A stretch of 64,000 bases of DNA from Ridgeia piscesae (taxonomy: Eukaryota; Annelida; Polychaeta; Sabellida; Siboglinidae), in the NCBI GenBank assembly GCA_025642075.2, contig JAODUO010000159.1, forward strand, positions 80,001 to 144,000, given 5' to 3'. Below, piece by piece: positions 36,201 through 51,200 of the stretch (the first letter of the stretch is position 1; every line of letters begins with the position of its first letter). Below the pieces are notes generated by a model. That model was not told the DNA's origin and did not search any database. It worked only from the letters and a program-made list of their open reading frames with translations. A program made the translations under genes and the position numbers.

Positions 36201-39200
36201 GCATATGAATTGTAGAAACTGATGTGCAACAGGTGGAATACTTGAACTACCTTTGTTATGTGTGTATATGTGTGTAAGGAACAATGCACCTCTTGTAATA
36301 CTTCTGGTATTTAGCAAACATATCAAAGAAACCACTAGTAAAGTAATCAATAAATGAGCATGTACTTCTTAAAAATAACCATTTCCTAAGTATGATATAT
36401 CACTTAACATCTAAGACAATGTAAAATGAGATTCTAATTGCTGTCAGGTTTTATTTAAGCAGAAGTACTGGCCTCCTGGCCTTCCCAGGATGAGAACAGT
36501 GAGTGGAATGGTCAGTCACCCCACAGAAAGGGCTTGACCAGACCGTGGTCCACTCTCCAGTCACAGGGACAATATGAAATGACATGTAAAATTACCAAAA
36601 AATTCAAGAAACAAAATCTGAATTATTCCATTGTGCCTTTAGCAAATATAATGAAATTACTATAATTATATGATACAGAGAAAGGAGTGTCTAAGCGGCA
36701 TCTCCTCGATGTGCCACAACTGCTCATGTGCCATACACCGATGCAGTTTGTGAGTGTGAATCTTACATTACAAACAATTTCATGTGATTTTGCATTGCCC
36801 TCATGACTGGAGTCCAAAATGGCACGGGGCAACTGTCTAGCAGCGTTGCAAGCAGAGGTGACGGGATGACAAGATAATTGAGGACAGGTGAAAGGTGTCA
36901 AGACTGGAAGCCAGATGACAAGAGACTGTAGGACAGATGACAAGAGACTGTAGGATAGATGACAAGAGACTGTAGGACAGATGACAAGACATTGGAGGCC
37001 AGGTGACAGGGTGACAAGACACTGGAGGCCAGGTGACAGGGTGACAAAACACTGGAGGCCAGGTGACAGGGTGACAAGACAATGGAGGCGAAGTGACAGG
37101 GTGACAAGAGACACGAGGCCAGCTGACAGGATGACAAGACATTGGAGGACAGATGACAATAAACTGTAGGAGTGGCAATATGGTGACACGAGATTGGAGG
37201 CTATGTGACAGGGTGACAAGAGATTGGAGTATAGGCGACAAGAGACTGAAGACCAGGTGACAGGGTGACAAGTGACTGGATGACAGAGGTTAGACTTAGA
37301 GGCGATGTGACATGGAGGGTGATTAAGACCTGAGGCCAGGTGACGTTGACAAGAGATCAGACACCAGGTGACAGGGTGACCAGAGACCAGACAGCAGTTG
37401 ACAGGGTGACAAGAGACCAGACACCAGTAGATAGGGTGACAAGAGAGCAGACACAATGACAAGTGACAAGAGGCCAGTACTTGGATGCAGCTAGAGGAGA
37501 CAGAGACAATGAAACTGATGACAGCAGTTGACTCACCCGGCCCGTCCGCAGCTGTGGAAAGGATCAGACACAAGCCTACATTAGAGTGCGACATAACCAC
37601 AGCAGGCAGGTCTGACAATACACTCAGTGTGAGTGTATGACACTGACATATACGCCTCTGGACACGAGCGATTAAATGTTTGTGAGATGCATTGTTTCTT
37701 GAAACAACAATGTGTATTTAGACAATTCATCTGTTGTGTGGACCACAGGGAAGAGATGGCAATGTTGAGGTCTGTGCAACAACAAGAACTGTGTAGCTTT
37801 GCTCACAAGAATGCAACTGGTCGACAGAACAGTTCAACAAGGCCGCAAAACAGTATAACAACAGGTAGACAACATATGAATAACTGCATTTTCAGGCTGT
37901 GCAAACTCCATGCATACCCAGTGTCTAGGTGGCATGGCAGTTTCCTCTCATCTACGAACCAGTTGATAATTGCTAATCACAGGGCATCAACGTGCATAAC
38001 TCATATTCAATGTATATTTTTTCTACATAATAAATAAGCCCCTTCCAAAAATGTAAAATGTACAAGTTGTAACAATAGAACATATTCATCACTGATGAAT
38101 GAATAACATAAGTATTTAATGTGTCACCCACTAAACGATCACTGCCTTGTAACAATGCAAAGCAGAGATCATCATGTGGCTGTTGTCAAAACAGCATATC
38201 AAATTCATTGTATATAAAGGTAATGTTGGTTTATTATAGGAAAATGTTGCACTGTGAACATGGATAAGAGTCAAGTTATGACCGTCACGCCACCTAGTGT
38301 GTAAGATCTCCATATCTCACAACGGCACACATGCACACACACATACACTAATCTCGAGCCAAATGAAGCAGGCCAATTGCCAGGACAAACAGCAGCAAAT
38401 TGAACACGACGACAGCCACATTAGCTGTTGTTAGCATCAGGTGTCCATGCAACGTGCACGACTCACACATTCCCACCACGGCCACCGAACAAAATCAACC
38501 CTCAGCCACCAGTAAGTCGTGGAAGCAGGGACAGTGACTCTACTTACACAGGTTGTGTGATGGCTGGAATATTTCCCTGTAGTTGTAGTGCACTTTGATG
38601 TCCCCGTCATCCCCCTGCTCGTCTGGGGAGGACGAAGGCTCCTTTGTCTGCTTCTGCACCTTCACAATCCTGCAACAGTGCGTTAAAATGGTAGGTTCTC
38701 ATACAATCCCCAGGATGCTTAAAGCGCTTTACATTTCACTCCCTGGCAGACCTGTTCAACCGAACACCAGCTCAACTTCTCTGGGAAGTATCCAGCCACA
38801 CTGCAATTAAAGCGCGAAGATTTCTCGTGTACAAATACCCACTTCTTATTTGTACAGCTGAGTTTACTGGAGCAATGTATAGCATGGCATAGCAAAGTCT
38901 TATATATATATATACGTTAAAATAATATATAACTTTCAGCAGAAATGTAGTTGTTTATAAACTTGTTACTATTAATAGACACAATTTGTATTTTTAATAG
39001 TGATTCAATTTTCCAATAAATTACAACTGATTAAAATTAATAATCATACAGTATCAATAACCATGAATACGCATTATCAGTATTAATTATTTAATCTAAA
39101 ATCACATCAACACAATATTTAATAATAAGCAACTTTACTATATTAACAAAAAGATTAAAGCAACAGTAAACTTATGCTTTACAACTTTAACATTTTCGAT

Positions 39201-42200
39201 TACTGTGAGTCAATGATGCCAAGATAAAACTGCGTCATTCCCTACTGCTATGCCACCTGGTGGTGCTACTTACTGCGCCTGTTTCGTTGACTGCGTGGGC
39301 GGGCGCTCTGTGACAAAGCTCCGCCTCCCACTGCAAGATAAACGTTTGTCATTAGAGCGATGCGGGAATAAAGACACTTTGGGAGACAAGACCTATGTGG
39401 CACCTGGAGACCAACAATCACTTAATGTTGTCTCTGGTACAGCAGATGTTGACAATCGGCCACGGACGACTGTGTCAGGTCAACAGAAACGCTTTGACAT
39501 CATATAAAATTTACATCTTTTCTGAGGCCAAAAATATGACATATAAAATTATGAATGATTCCATTAAATGCTAGATCTAAACCATTACAGCATTCCAAAT
39601 TTGAGGATTAAATTATTTTTTACAGGGACTAGTATAATTGTTAAAAGGTGGCTCAAGATGTTGAGGCAGTGACATAATATTTAAAGCAACACAGGATACA
39701 ACCACAGAGTTCTGCACAAATTACATCAAACTTTATTCTTTTATTTAATTCCTGTTTTAACTCTAGTCATAATCATGACTTGAAATAATTAGCATTGGCA
39801 GAATGGCAAAGTTTCCTGATTTCTGTTTATAAACAAGCACATAAATGTAGTTTATGGTCTTGCCTGTGAAGACTGTTGTAGGATAAGGATGTAATAATGC
39901 TAATTTGCTTAAAGAAGTACTGGAAACATTTATGTAATAAAGTTTAATGTATTGTTTCTAAAAGCCAGGCAAGCATGAAGACATGGTTATGTGATTAGGC
40001 AAAAATTAACATGGCTATTAACAAGCACAACGTGGTTAGATAAAAACAGATGTGACAAAGTATGACCACTATATATAGTATATACATACACATAGCATAT
40101 CATTATATTCATACCACGCCAGAACTATATTTTAGAATTATGTCAACGCATTACAATTCTACATGTAACCGAATGCATTGTAACCTACTGCCTGTTCTTG
40201 AGACCATATAACATAAAAACATCACATGAATGATTTTTTTTAGTGGATATGTGTTATATATAATGTATTATTACCATAAATACAAAATGCAAATAGTCGA
40301 ACAGAGGAAATTGCATTTTTATGACAAAAACATTGTAAAGAGCATCTGTTAGGTAAATAAAAATATATAAAATCTTTCTCTAGCTCCCTTTAAGTGTGTG
40401 CTTCACTCGTGGAAGCGCCAAACATTTCACCAGAAACACTGCACATAACCATTCCACCATAACCAGTACAAACTTTCAAGAGTTGATTATAATTATAAGA
40501 CACCCATGCATGTTACCATGTTACCACAGCTTGTCAACAAGTCATACCAGCTAGCAAAGCAATTCAGGGCCAACAACAGCAAAAATTTCAACAGTGGCAT
40601 GACCATTTGGTCATGTGCTAAGCGCTACTCAAGCTGAAACATTGCACACGTACCTTATTACTGGATATACCTGACTGAAAGAGGCATTGACAACAATGTG
40701 TATGTACAGGGTGCAACAAAATATAGGTAGGAAATTGCAGGTTCACGCCACAAAATAGACAAACGAAAACCAACTAACAAAATTAATGTCTTCTGCCTTG
40801 TCTTTACAGGAATATTCATTCAAACAACAGCATATGTCAACTAATATACAATTAAATAAAAATCAAGTTAGCATCATCAGAAGCAAAGCATCTACCATGT
40901 CTACATACTAACACTGACCAAATAATTTTCGAAGGGCATTTGTTCAAGCTTCCCATTTTTTTAAACTTCAACTATTCTCAGGGTTAATGCTTCTAAGATA
41001 TGGTAATACAGACAGAAAGAATAATATGACCAAGTAATTACGGGTCCTACAACAAAACTATTGTCTAATAACCGTACTATGTAAGCTGTGATGTCATTAT
41101 CTGTATGAAAACGCCACACCTCAACACAAGTCCTTCTACAATGACATTATTTCAGAAGTTACAGCAGTCTTACCTGGCTGTCATTGGTGGTGACATTTCT
41201 GTTGTTTCCGATGGCAGGTTTCCAAGTGGTGGTATCCTCTGAAACCAATGTAACAATTACCACAATTTTTTAATTTAGGCCTGATATTCTACTTGCCCAA
41301 CTTAAATTTCTATGCATTCTGTTGTTGTACCATATTTTAATAACTTACAAACTCTCTTTTTTATTTTATTTATATAGTTGTTTGTTAGATGTTTATTTTA
41401 CATTTTCAACACAGAATTATAATGGCACATGATGTAGGTAATAATAATCTTGAGTCTAAAACATGCACATACAGATACATGCATGCACAGAGAGAAGTTA
41501 GTGGCTGTCAGACTCACCTGTATGTCAACAACGTACACTGACACATTTGTTTGTGAGAAGCACGCACCAATCTGAAGAGAGCAAAAACAAGAGTAGAGGT
41601 ACATAATGTTATCACACAGTTCGCAAGTAATCATTGTATTTCATTGCGGGTCTGCCAAATGCAGAAACTATCATTACGGCCAATTACACCCCAACAATTG
41701 TCGTATATTTGCATCTCAATAACCCTTCAATTGATCTTTACCAAATTGTCAACAGACGTCGTTTGTGTGAAATGAAGGCAAAATTAGAAAATTCAAGTCA
41801 TCTGCATATTGGTACTCAATGTAACTACATAAAACCTTGCATCTTGTGTTAAATAAAAAATTATTATTGCATTTCCATTTGCGTACATTACTGACATGCC
41901 GTTCGTTACATGTTGTGAATTTTACACGACATAGTTCTGAGAAATGTTATATTGTTCCCATAGACAAAGAAAATGAAAAAATGTCCAAATGTTTTTTACG
42001 TTGTTCTATGAAGATAGAAGCTTAGATGGTTGTGATAATCGTGACAGGTGACATGTTTGGCAGTTGTAGCTCGCCAATGTCATGTTGGTGACTGCATTGT
42101 AAACCAGAAAATTCACAATGCACTCTTGAATTCTCAAATTCTAATGGTTTCAAGTTATGCCTATGACCATACCCACCCACAACAATTACCACACTCCCAT

Positions 42201-45200
42201 CCACCAAAAACTGGATCTGAATGATTCTTGGAAATGAATTTAGAAAATACAGAATTCAACACAGAACTCGTGCACCACTGCTTTAAGTAATGAAGTTTGC
42301 AAGTGTGTGTGCGGATGCATTGATGCAAATACATATTTGAATACGGGTATGTATACACACAGCCAAATAATTTCTTGATACCCGTAAAATTGCATGACTG
42401 ATTGTCGTACCAGTTGGTTTTGTGCGATAGATATGTCTGCGACTTTGCCCCAGCCCATTGCGACGGTGTCGTAGCTGCGGGCCGGCTCCCAGCCAAACAC
42501 CTTCAATGAGTCCTGCATGCCACTGTATAGACACAGGCCCTCCGAGTGGAAGAATATACACCTGCAAGCAGCCACATGCCATCTGAACCACACGAACATC
42601 ATTTCCATGGAAAAATACCCACACTAATGTGTACAGATGACACCCAAAATAAACAGCAGCAGGACTAGTTGTCAGGACCATATGCAGTCAAGACTATGGC
42701 ACAACGCAGGTCAAAGTCAGTGTTGCATTAAATGTGTCACTATGAAAGTTATTGCATTAAACATGTCACTATGAAAACCTTAATGGGGCCTGTGTTGTTC
42801 TACACGAATTAGCTTAATAATGTATAAAGGTAATATTATGTTGTCGTTTTTTACCAGACCAGGCAACATTGAATATGTTGTAAGATTATTATACCAGAGC
42901 AGAATAAATAAATTCCAATGAGCTTGCATGTTATAGTCAATACTAAATAGATATTTATGGTGAAATGTCACCGAGATACCGAAAATGTGACGGTTATCAG
43001 ACACTTAGTGGATTAAGACAGATCAGTGACATCGTCTTGACCCCAATTTTATTCCTCGGTGGTCATAGCAAGATGTAGAATTAAAGAAGTGATGTTGCCA
43101 CTAATTGGCACCACTCATTCTTAGATTGTTTACTGGAGTTGTTAAGACAGTGTCTGATAGATGGTACTTGCAATAAAAGGTATATTTACCCTTGAGGGAC
43201 CCTTTTCATATTCCTCAATAAATGTAATCGACTTGTCAAAGAAGACTCACCTGACAGGAGTGGCATCGTTGTCCGTAGAACAAACTAGCTGGAATGTCTC
43301 CAAGTCCCAGAACTTCACAGTCCTGCAGAAAACAAGACAATCTGAAGACTGCAGGAAACAAGACAATCAGAAGACTGCAGGAAACAAGACAATCAGAAGA
43401 CTGCAGGAAACAAGACAATCAGAAGACTGCAGGAAACAAGACAATCAGAAGACTGCAGGAAACAAGACAATCAGAAGACTGCAGGAAACAACACAATCAG
43501 AAGACTGCAGGGAACAACACAATCAGAAGACTGCAGGGAACAACACAATCAGAAGACTGCAGGAAACAACACAATCAGAAGACTGCAGGAAACAACACAA
43601 TCAGAAGACTGCAGGAAACAACACAATCAGAAGACTGCAGGAAACAACACAATCAGAAGACTGCAGGAAACAACACAATCAGAAGACTGCAGGAAACAAC
43701 ACAATCAGAAGACTGCAGGAAACAACACAATCAGAAGACTGCAGGAAACAACACAATCAGAAGACTGCAGGAAACAACACAATCAGAAGACTGCAGGAAA
43801 CAACACAATCAGAAGACTGCAGGAAACATGCAGCTGTTTTATGCATATAAATATATGCTTATTGTGAACTCACTGTCATCAACAAATAAATAAATATATT
43901 TAAAAAGTACTGTGAATTTACAGTCATTGTACAACATGTATTTACGTGATGTGGTCTGCTTTGCTACTCGAAGTCAGGGTTGTACTGTGCAATAGGAGAT
44001 CTGCTGACTCGATTGTGATGAATGCAAAATGCAAACTTATTGTACATCAAAGATTACTTTAGAGAACCCTGTCTGAATTGCCAGTATAGCGATAAAAGGT
44101 TATTCCGAAACCGGGTGTTTTGTTTATAACACATTGAAATTCAGGATGAAGGCCAATAATATTTCCTGTAGGTATTAAACAATGTAGAAATGTCCAAAAG
44201 TTTCTAAAGCATGACCATTCCATACAAAAACCACCCTTACCTGTCTGCACTGCCCGAGGCAAGAAGGAATTCGTTTGGATGAAACTCAACTGTTGTCACT
44301 GGCCCGTTGTGAAGCTTGAGGTCTGTCAGTAATTTTCCAGCTGTCAGATCCCACAACTGAAAGACAGAATGCATGTAATGAGGCACTTTCAATACACATA
44401 TATCACTACATTGCTTCTTCCTGAATGCACATAGTTTGTCCAGCTATACATAGTGGTGTAAGTCGGAACTCAACTGAGTAAAGTGAACAAAGAGAACTGT
44501 ACAAAGTCTACACTCTATGGGTCCCCGATGCCTGTACGCATCACAGATATTCTCATGCGCAGAAGTACAATACACACATAATTTAAAAAAAAAAAAAATT
44601 AAGCAAGTGCTCTTTCATGTAAATCAAATTAATAGCACTGTATCGCAATTGCATGTTAGATCTAATTAATGCCAGTTGATTAACGGTTATTTTTCCATTG
44701 ATTCATTCCACACACACTGTAGTTATGATGTGAATTTAAACAGGAGTACAGACATGAAATGTGATAGTTCAATAATGGAATATGCCACACATGAAATGCT
44801 TTCCAACAGAATGTTGGAATGTTACCAAAGCTAACAGTCTAGGAATTTTCCAGAATTTTTTATTTTTAGCCACTCTGAAACACTAAAGAAGCATCGTTTC
44901 CATATGTCACCTGTAGCTAATTAGCTATCAGTGTGCAGTCTTACCTTGAGAATGCCGTCTTCACCTGCAGATGCGATCCACCGTCCATCCGGACTAAACC
45001 GCAAGTTGTTCACACAATTTGAATGGCCCTGTCAGGTACAAAATGAACATTTATAGTCATCAATGTAAGAATCCACACGGTCACTCACAGAACTGCTTTC
45101 TGTCATTGTAATTGATTGTATTACTTCGAATCAGAACAAATGCCAACAGTATACAGTGAGTTACAGCCTTGTAAGTCTTCAATTTCAGAGGCTAGCTGCA

Positions 45201-48200
45201 GATGTGGTGAATATTTGTAGATGGACTATGCAGTTTTGCATAACTATTGCCTAAATCACCGGAATTGTGCACAAATTGTTTCTGTGATACTGAAACACTA
45301 GAAAACTCACCATAGATCTACTTTTACTCAGGATTATTAAGTAACAGGCTGCAACTTCATTAAATAGTTTTCATCAATACAATATGATTTTTTTTATAAG
45401 TCCACATTTTATCTTAATAAAATTATCTACTTTATTTGCATTTTATATTGATAACAATTGTGATGATTGGTGTGCATATACCTACATAGCATAGCAATAT
45501 TTACAACTAATGTTCATGAATACAGGTAACAAAGACTATCACAGATACAATCAGACTTACCTTATAAGTAAATATACAACCTTTTCTTCTTATATCCCAT
45601 AACTAGAAAACACAAAAATATGATGATGTTATATTATAATAAATTAAAAACAGTTGCATTAAGAATTTGTTCTCAATACATGACAACTATTTTACTAAAC
45701 AAGTATATTTTACAATAACATAACACTAACTTCATATAATAGACTAAATAATACAAGACCAGAGGTCATCAGATTCATGAGTGGTACAACAGTAAAATAC
45801 AAAAGATATAAAATTATTTATTTATAATGCATTCATTTAGTTATAATTTACTTAAAGGAAAACCAGCAACAATACATACCTTAATATTTGTGTCTAGTGA
45901 ACCTGAAGCTACAAAGTCACCGTACGGATGGAAGTCTAAACACCGTATGTTTGACTTGTGACCTGTTAACGTCCGTACAACTGCAAAGACATAACATCTC
46001 TTGTATGAGAACTCACTATCAAGGAATCATTGTGCTAATAGAAATCAACATAATTTGAAATAACCAAACATCTGCCCATTTTTACAGTTCATTTTATGGC
46101 TACATTGTACATATAATTATTATTATAACAACAGGCCAATTGGCCCGGACGTGTTTTAAACTATATAGTGAGTTAGTAACTATAATATGTGTTTTTAAAA
46201 TAGTGAATCATACTGATGTGCTTCCGTGGTGAAACTCTGGCAAGTCTGATCTCTCGAGTTGCTCCAGTTCACTCAGCTGTTTGAGTGAGTACCTGCCTAT
46301 AGCCAGTGGTAGATATTTGTATGAATAGTCTTTGTGCATGATTGAATGGTATTTTACTGAACAGGTCTACCAGGAAATTAAATGTAAAGCGCTTTGGTCT
46401 GGACACTGCATTGTATCAGAACCTACTTTTAATGTCATCATTTGAGAAAAACCAAAATAACAAGATGTCTACAGCTACATACTCTCTACAGAACATCTGT
46501 ACCAATCCAACCTGATGCAGACAATGTCAACTTACTTTTTGCTGCTTCAAGGTCCCATATTTTGAGTGCCCCTGACATTGATCCAGCAACAACCATCTCT
46601 TCTGCATTGCCAAACCGAACGGCCTCCACTGGGCTTGTGTGCCCAGACAGGCTCTGTAACGGTTCATGTTCACCATCATGTAGTACATATTATAGTATTC
46701 AATCTAATGTAGTAAATAGTTCATAAACATGCACCGAACATGTCCTGCAGTCCAGAGAAAAAGACCTGTGTCACACTTAATAAAACCATTTGTCAACAAC
46801 ATTCGTTCTACACTTTTTGTTCACTTTTCTGCAGTTCTTCAGTCAGCCTGGTTCTGTGAAATCTCTCTTAGATTTGTCGCGAGTAATCCTTGTCTTTTAT
46901 ATATTATAGTAAAAACACAGCTTTAATCAACAATGAGAGTTTGCCAATGGAAAGACCTGTTTGTTTTAACTTTGGAAAGGACATTCGGCAGAGCAAAACC
47001 CTAAGAAACTCTGAAAACAACTCTATTAAGATTGTACACCTCAACACATTACACACTGGTTGATTGGATGAGGAAGGAAGTCTACCATAGAAGTAGGTGA
47101 CAAGTCAGTGTGAAGTGACCGTTTCTGTCATGTGCAATGCTGTTGATGTAACAGGAAACTAAAGTTGTCATCTAACAATAAGTAACACTTTTCTTTCCAT
47201 TTCTGTCCCTGTAACATCCCCACACCCTCAATTTACCCCCATGCTATCCCTACCAGTCTTCCCTCGCCTCCGCAGTGTTGAACACTTAACAGGAACATTT
47301 GATGAGCCTCCTGTAATGAGGTCGTCCTGTCAGACTTCATCTTCCCCCCCTCCTGATGCAGCTGTTACGTCTATTCACTCCCTCTCCTAGTTTCCCACTC
47401 AGGTATTGCATTCACCTGCTTTCCCCAGCTGAGTGTCATTACTCATACGCTCTCTCAGTCATAAAAAATCTAGCAAAAATAGGTTTCTGTCCATTTTTCG
47501 CAGTCTTAACAAAATCCAGATTCTGCTAGCAAGCACTACTAGAACCTACAATTAGTTCATGATGACAATGTTTGACAAGCCACAATTTGTATCAACATTA
47601 CTACATCCAAACAACTATGGGAATGCAGTTAGGTGCCACATGTAATTTTGTTGATGCAGATCAAAGAATCACTGACCATAAAATAAATTTTGATTTTATG
47701 GCCTGTTTTGCATTAACAGTTCTGAAGTTTATAATAATGTTTTTAATATTCACTATTAATCATAGCGACAGTGGTGCCAGTATCTAGTCTTTGTAGAACT
47801 ACATCACTCACAACAACTGCATCACAATGCAAGTTGCCAAAAATTGACATCTAACATGACAATTTTAACTGTGAGCATGACAACTCAAGATTCAGTTAGC
47901 CGTGACAACCATCCTTAGATGAGTGGTATACATGACCTGGCAAATCATGTGCACCATTTTCCCATGTTTAACCGAACTTAAACAGCTTTGTCCATTGTTT
48001 CTGTGCAATGAATTTTTTGAAGCACCAAGATTTTGATCTTTTTTATGAGTAATGCTTTGGTAAGAACGAATCATGAAAAGCTGCTCCAGTGATTCTAAAC
48101 AAATGATGTCGTCCACCTACCATGATGCAGTTTGGCTTGCCCACTGCCCACATGTTGACCTTTTTGTCCTCACCCCCTGTCACCATCACTCTCCCTGACT

Positions 48201-51200
48201 TGTGCCCCAGGGCCAGACAGTTCACGTTGGATCCATGCGCAACAAACTCCTCTACAACACGACACACAACACTTGCAGCCAGATCCATTTGTAAGCACAA
48301 ACTGATGTAGCATGGCCTCAATACATCCACTTAACCACTGGCTCCAATCAGGCATAAACTGTTTCACATGACACAAATTTGAATGCATGATTTTTGAGTA
48401 AAGATACATGTGTGTTAAGTATGAGTAATTTTTTTATCATAAAGTGCATTAAAACATCTTCAGGTACAAAAAATTAACACCAAAACATAAAAAAATCATT
48501 CCAAAATATGTGGTGAATTTTTAAGGACAATGAACTGTACATCTAAGAGTAAGGGTGACCTCAGACAATATGACCATTTCATGTAGAACAAAGGACTATG
48601 ACTGCTACTTTACTTTTATTTTAATCTTCTATGTATTCAGAGTAGGCCTTGGTTCATCATGTAATTGTAACATAACAAAAAACAGATGTACATAATCAGT
48701 CTAATAAATATACATGCATTTTCAATATTCTAATTTTTTCTCCAAATGACAACGAGCCGCAATATTTCCCCCAGAATAAGTTGTTACGGTATTGTTGGGA
48801 TGGAAGGGTGCCAGGTGCATGAACTGTCTAGGTCACAGAACATTTTCTACAACTAACCAGTAGATTAGAATGTCACATTGACAAATACTACAAAAACTGG
48901 TCGATCAAGCATGCAAAAGCGAAAACGAGTTACATAATAGTGCCATGGCCCCTGGGTGACAAGACAGGGGACTTTGAGTACAGGGGAGTCCACTTAAAGT
49001 AAATGACAGGCATGAACGCATCCGGTTATTTTTCTCATCTCTCATCAATAAATGTGTAACAGAGCTGCTGTTCATTGGCACATTGCCAACACTGTCTATG
49101 TACACAGGTGACTGTGCATATGCTACAGCTGTTCAGTGCAGCCCACTATGCAAAATTGAACTGTCATTTACTGAACACTTAAAACGTGGATGCAAGTGCA
49201 CGCTGCACAGCACATGTCTTCTACACAATTATTATTATTATTTATGCATCTATGCACATTAAAATATTTAAATACAGCCATCTCGGTAAACACACAGTAA
49301 AATGCATTTCCACACGAAGTATAACCAGCAATGCATATAAATTGGCATACAACTCTGAATAGTTGATTGGGATACATTTGACAGTACCTCTGGTACCCCA
49401 CATCCCAGCAAGTGTGGGGGGTGCCCTAGGCATATTGTAACCACACTGGATGTGTCTATTCATGGATACTACTCAAACTGTCCTAAAGGTCAGTGTTAGC
49501 GTTGACACGTCTCCAAGTCTGGCAAAGTTCCGCATTACACTACATTTACACTAAGCTCCAAACTAGATTAGGATCATGCCAACACTGCTAAATTATTCGC
49601 TAAACTTGCTTACTGACATTGCTTCAATGTCATGAATGGGCAACGTCAAACGTTTAATTAGTTCAGATAGAATTCTTTGAGTGCAGACTTTGGTTTACCT
49701 TTGTTATAATCACACTTTCATTTTTAACTTTTTAAATTTATATACACAGGTCTGTACTTGTATGCCATTGCTACAGTCACAGAGTACAGTGGTCTGTTAA
49801 ATTAGATCCCTGTCGAAGGAATGATCATGAATAATTCAAAGTATACAAATTATTACATCATGCCAGACCAGCAGTGTGTTGTGTGTAGTGGTTGAGTGAC
49901 CCAAATGAGCATACTGAAACAGCACAAACTATATTTTAAATAACACAATTTAGGTGCCATTTGGAGCATAGAACATTGATACACCATTACTCCATAAGAT
50001 TAACAGTTTGTGCAAGTGCTACACACGAAATCAATGTTATCTTCAGATGTATTATGTAAGTAATCAAATATCAGAATGCCTATGGCACTGACCCTCTACA
50101 TTAGCAAACAGTTGCAGGTCATAGCACAACAGATCCACTTGGCAAGTCAGTCTTAGTTAATGACAGTTCTGTGGTCTAAATGAAAGCTTGGCTACGGGGC
50201 AACAATGAGAGGTAGGGGAAATGGAGAAGGGTGTTTGGCAGATGACAGGGAAAGGGATCAGTGCCGGAAGAGGGAACACAAATACCAAGACCCAGTATTG
50301 AGGCTGGCATTACACCAGACTTCACAAACACACCAGAGCAACTAAATGCATTGGCTTACAAGAAAAAACGTGGCTTGTTTGCTGCATTTATCAATGTCAT
50401 ATCTAATGTCGTCACCAAGATGTAAACGTACAAGTACTATCTAGCTGGTGAAGTACTCATAATGTTGAGTAATGTCTTAACCTCAACCATCATAAAACAA
50501 TGGCCCCACATCAATGCGTCCAAGCAGCTCAGTTTAATCTCACAGTAGACAATGTCCCAGATTTAAGTTGGCACAGGAGAATTGTACAGGCAGGCTTGGT
50601 GTAGCAATGACTCAGGGTGCTAACATAAATCACCAGACACTTTAGGCACAGAGGAAATTTTACGCTGGAGTGCAGAACCAGATGGATGTAACTGTATGTC
50701 TGTAAACCAGGTGTTCACACTGGTACTGTCAGACATGCACGCATAACATTTACTGGCAATCCAAGGTGATTTCTATGACAAAAGCTACTCAAATTGTAGT
50801 TATATAATTTTTTTTCATAATACCACGATAATAAATTGTTTCCAATTGTTTCTAAATTCCTAAAAAAGTTTGAACTATTGCACAGTTACTTCAAAGATGA
50901 TAAATAGCTCTTTACATTAGCCAAAAAAATTCAATTCTGCACAAAACGTCGTGGGAAATATTAGAAACCATGACTTCCGTGAGAGCTACTATTCAATATG
51001 TAGACTAAGTGTGTGCTTTTTCTATCCATGCTTCATTCATACTGCTTAGCAGTGGATAGACGGCCTGATCGGTGCTAAACAATCCAACCACACACAATAA
51101 CTTCTCCTTCTGAGCCGTCTCAATATAAGTTTGCGTACAGTGAAGGACTATACAGTGCACTGGTCGATTGTTAGTATGTAGAAAGATGTGTTCAGAATTT

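Noticed and set aside
36623..37618. 331-residue - strand frame rich in Ser, Leu, Cys and His
   Set aside because: Most of it is the 30-bp minisatellite. It runs through a microexon and intron of KATNB1 and has no recognisable domain.
43161..43893. 199- and 229-residue frames with a 26-residue period ([12 protein letters not shown]...)
   Set aside because: A 26-bp unit has no stop in any + strand frame. The array is intronic and antisense to KATNB1.
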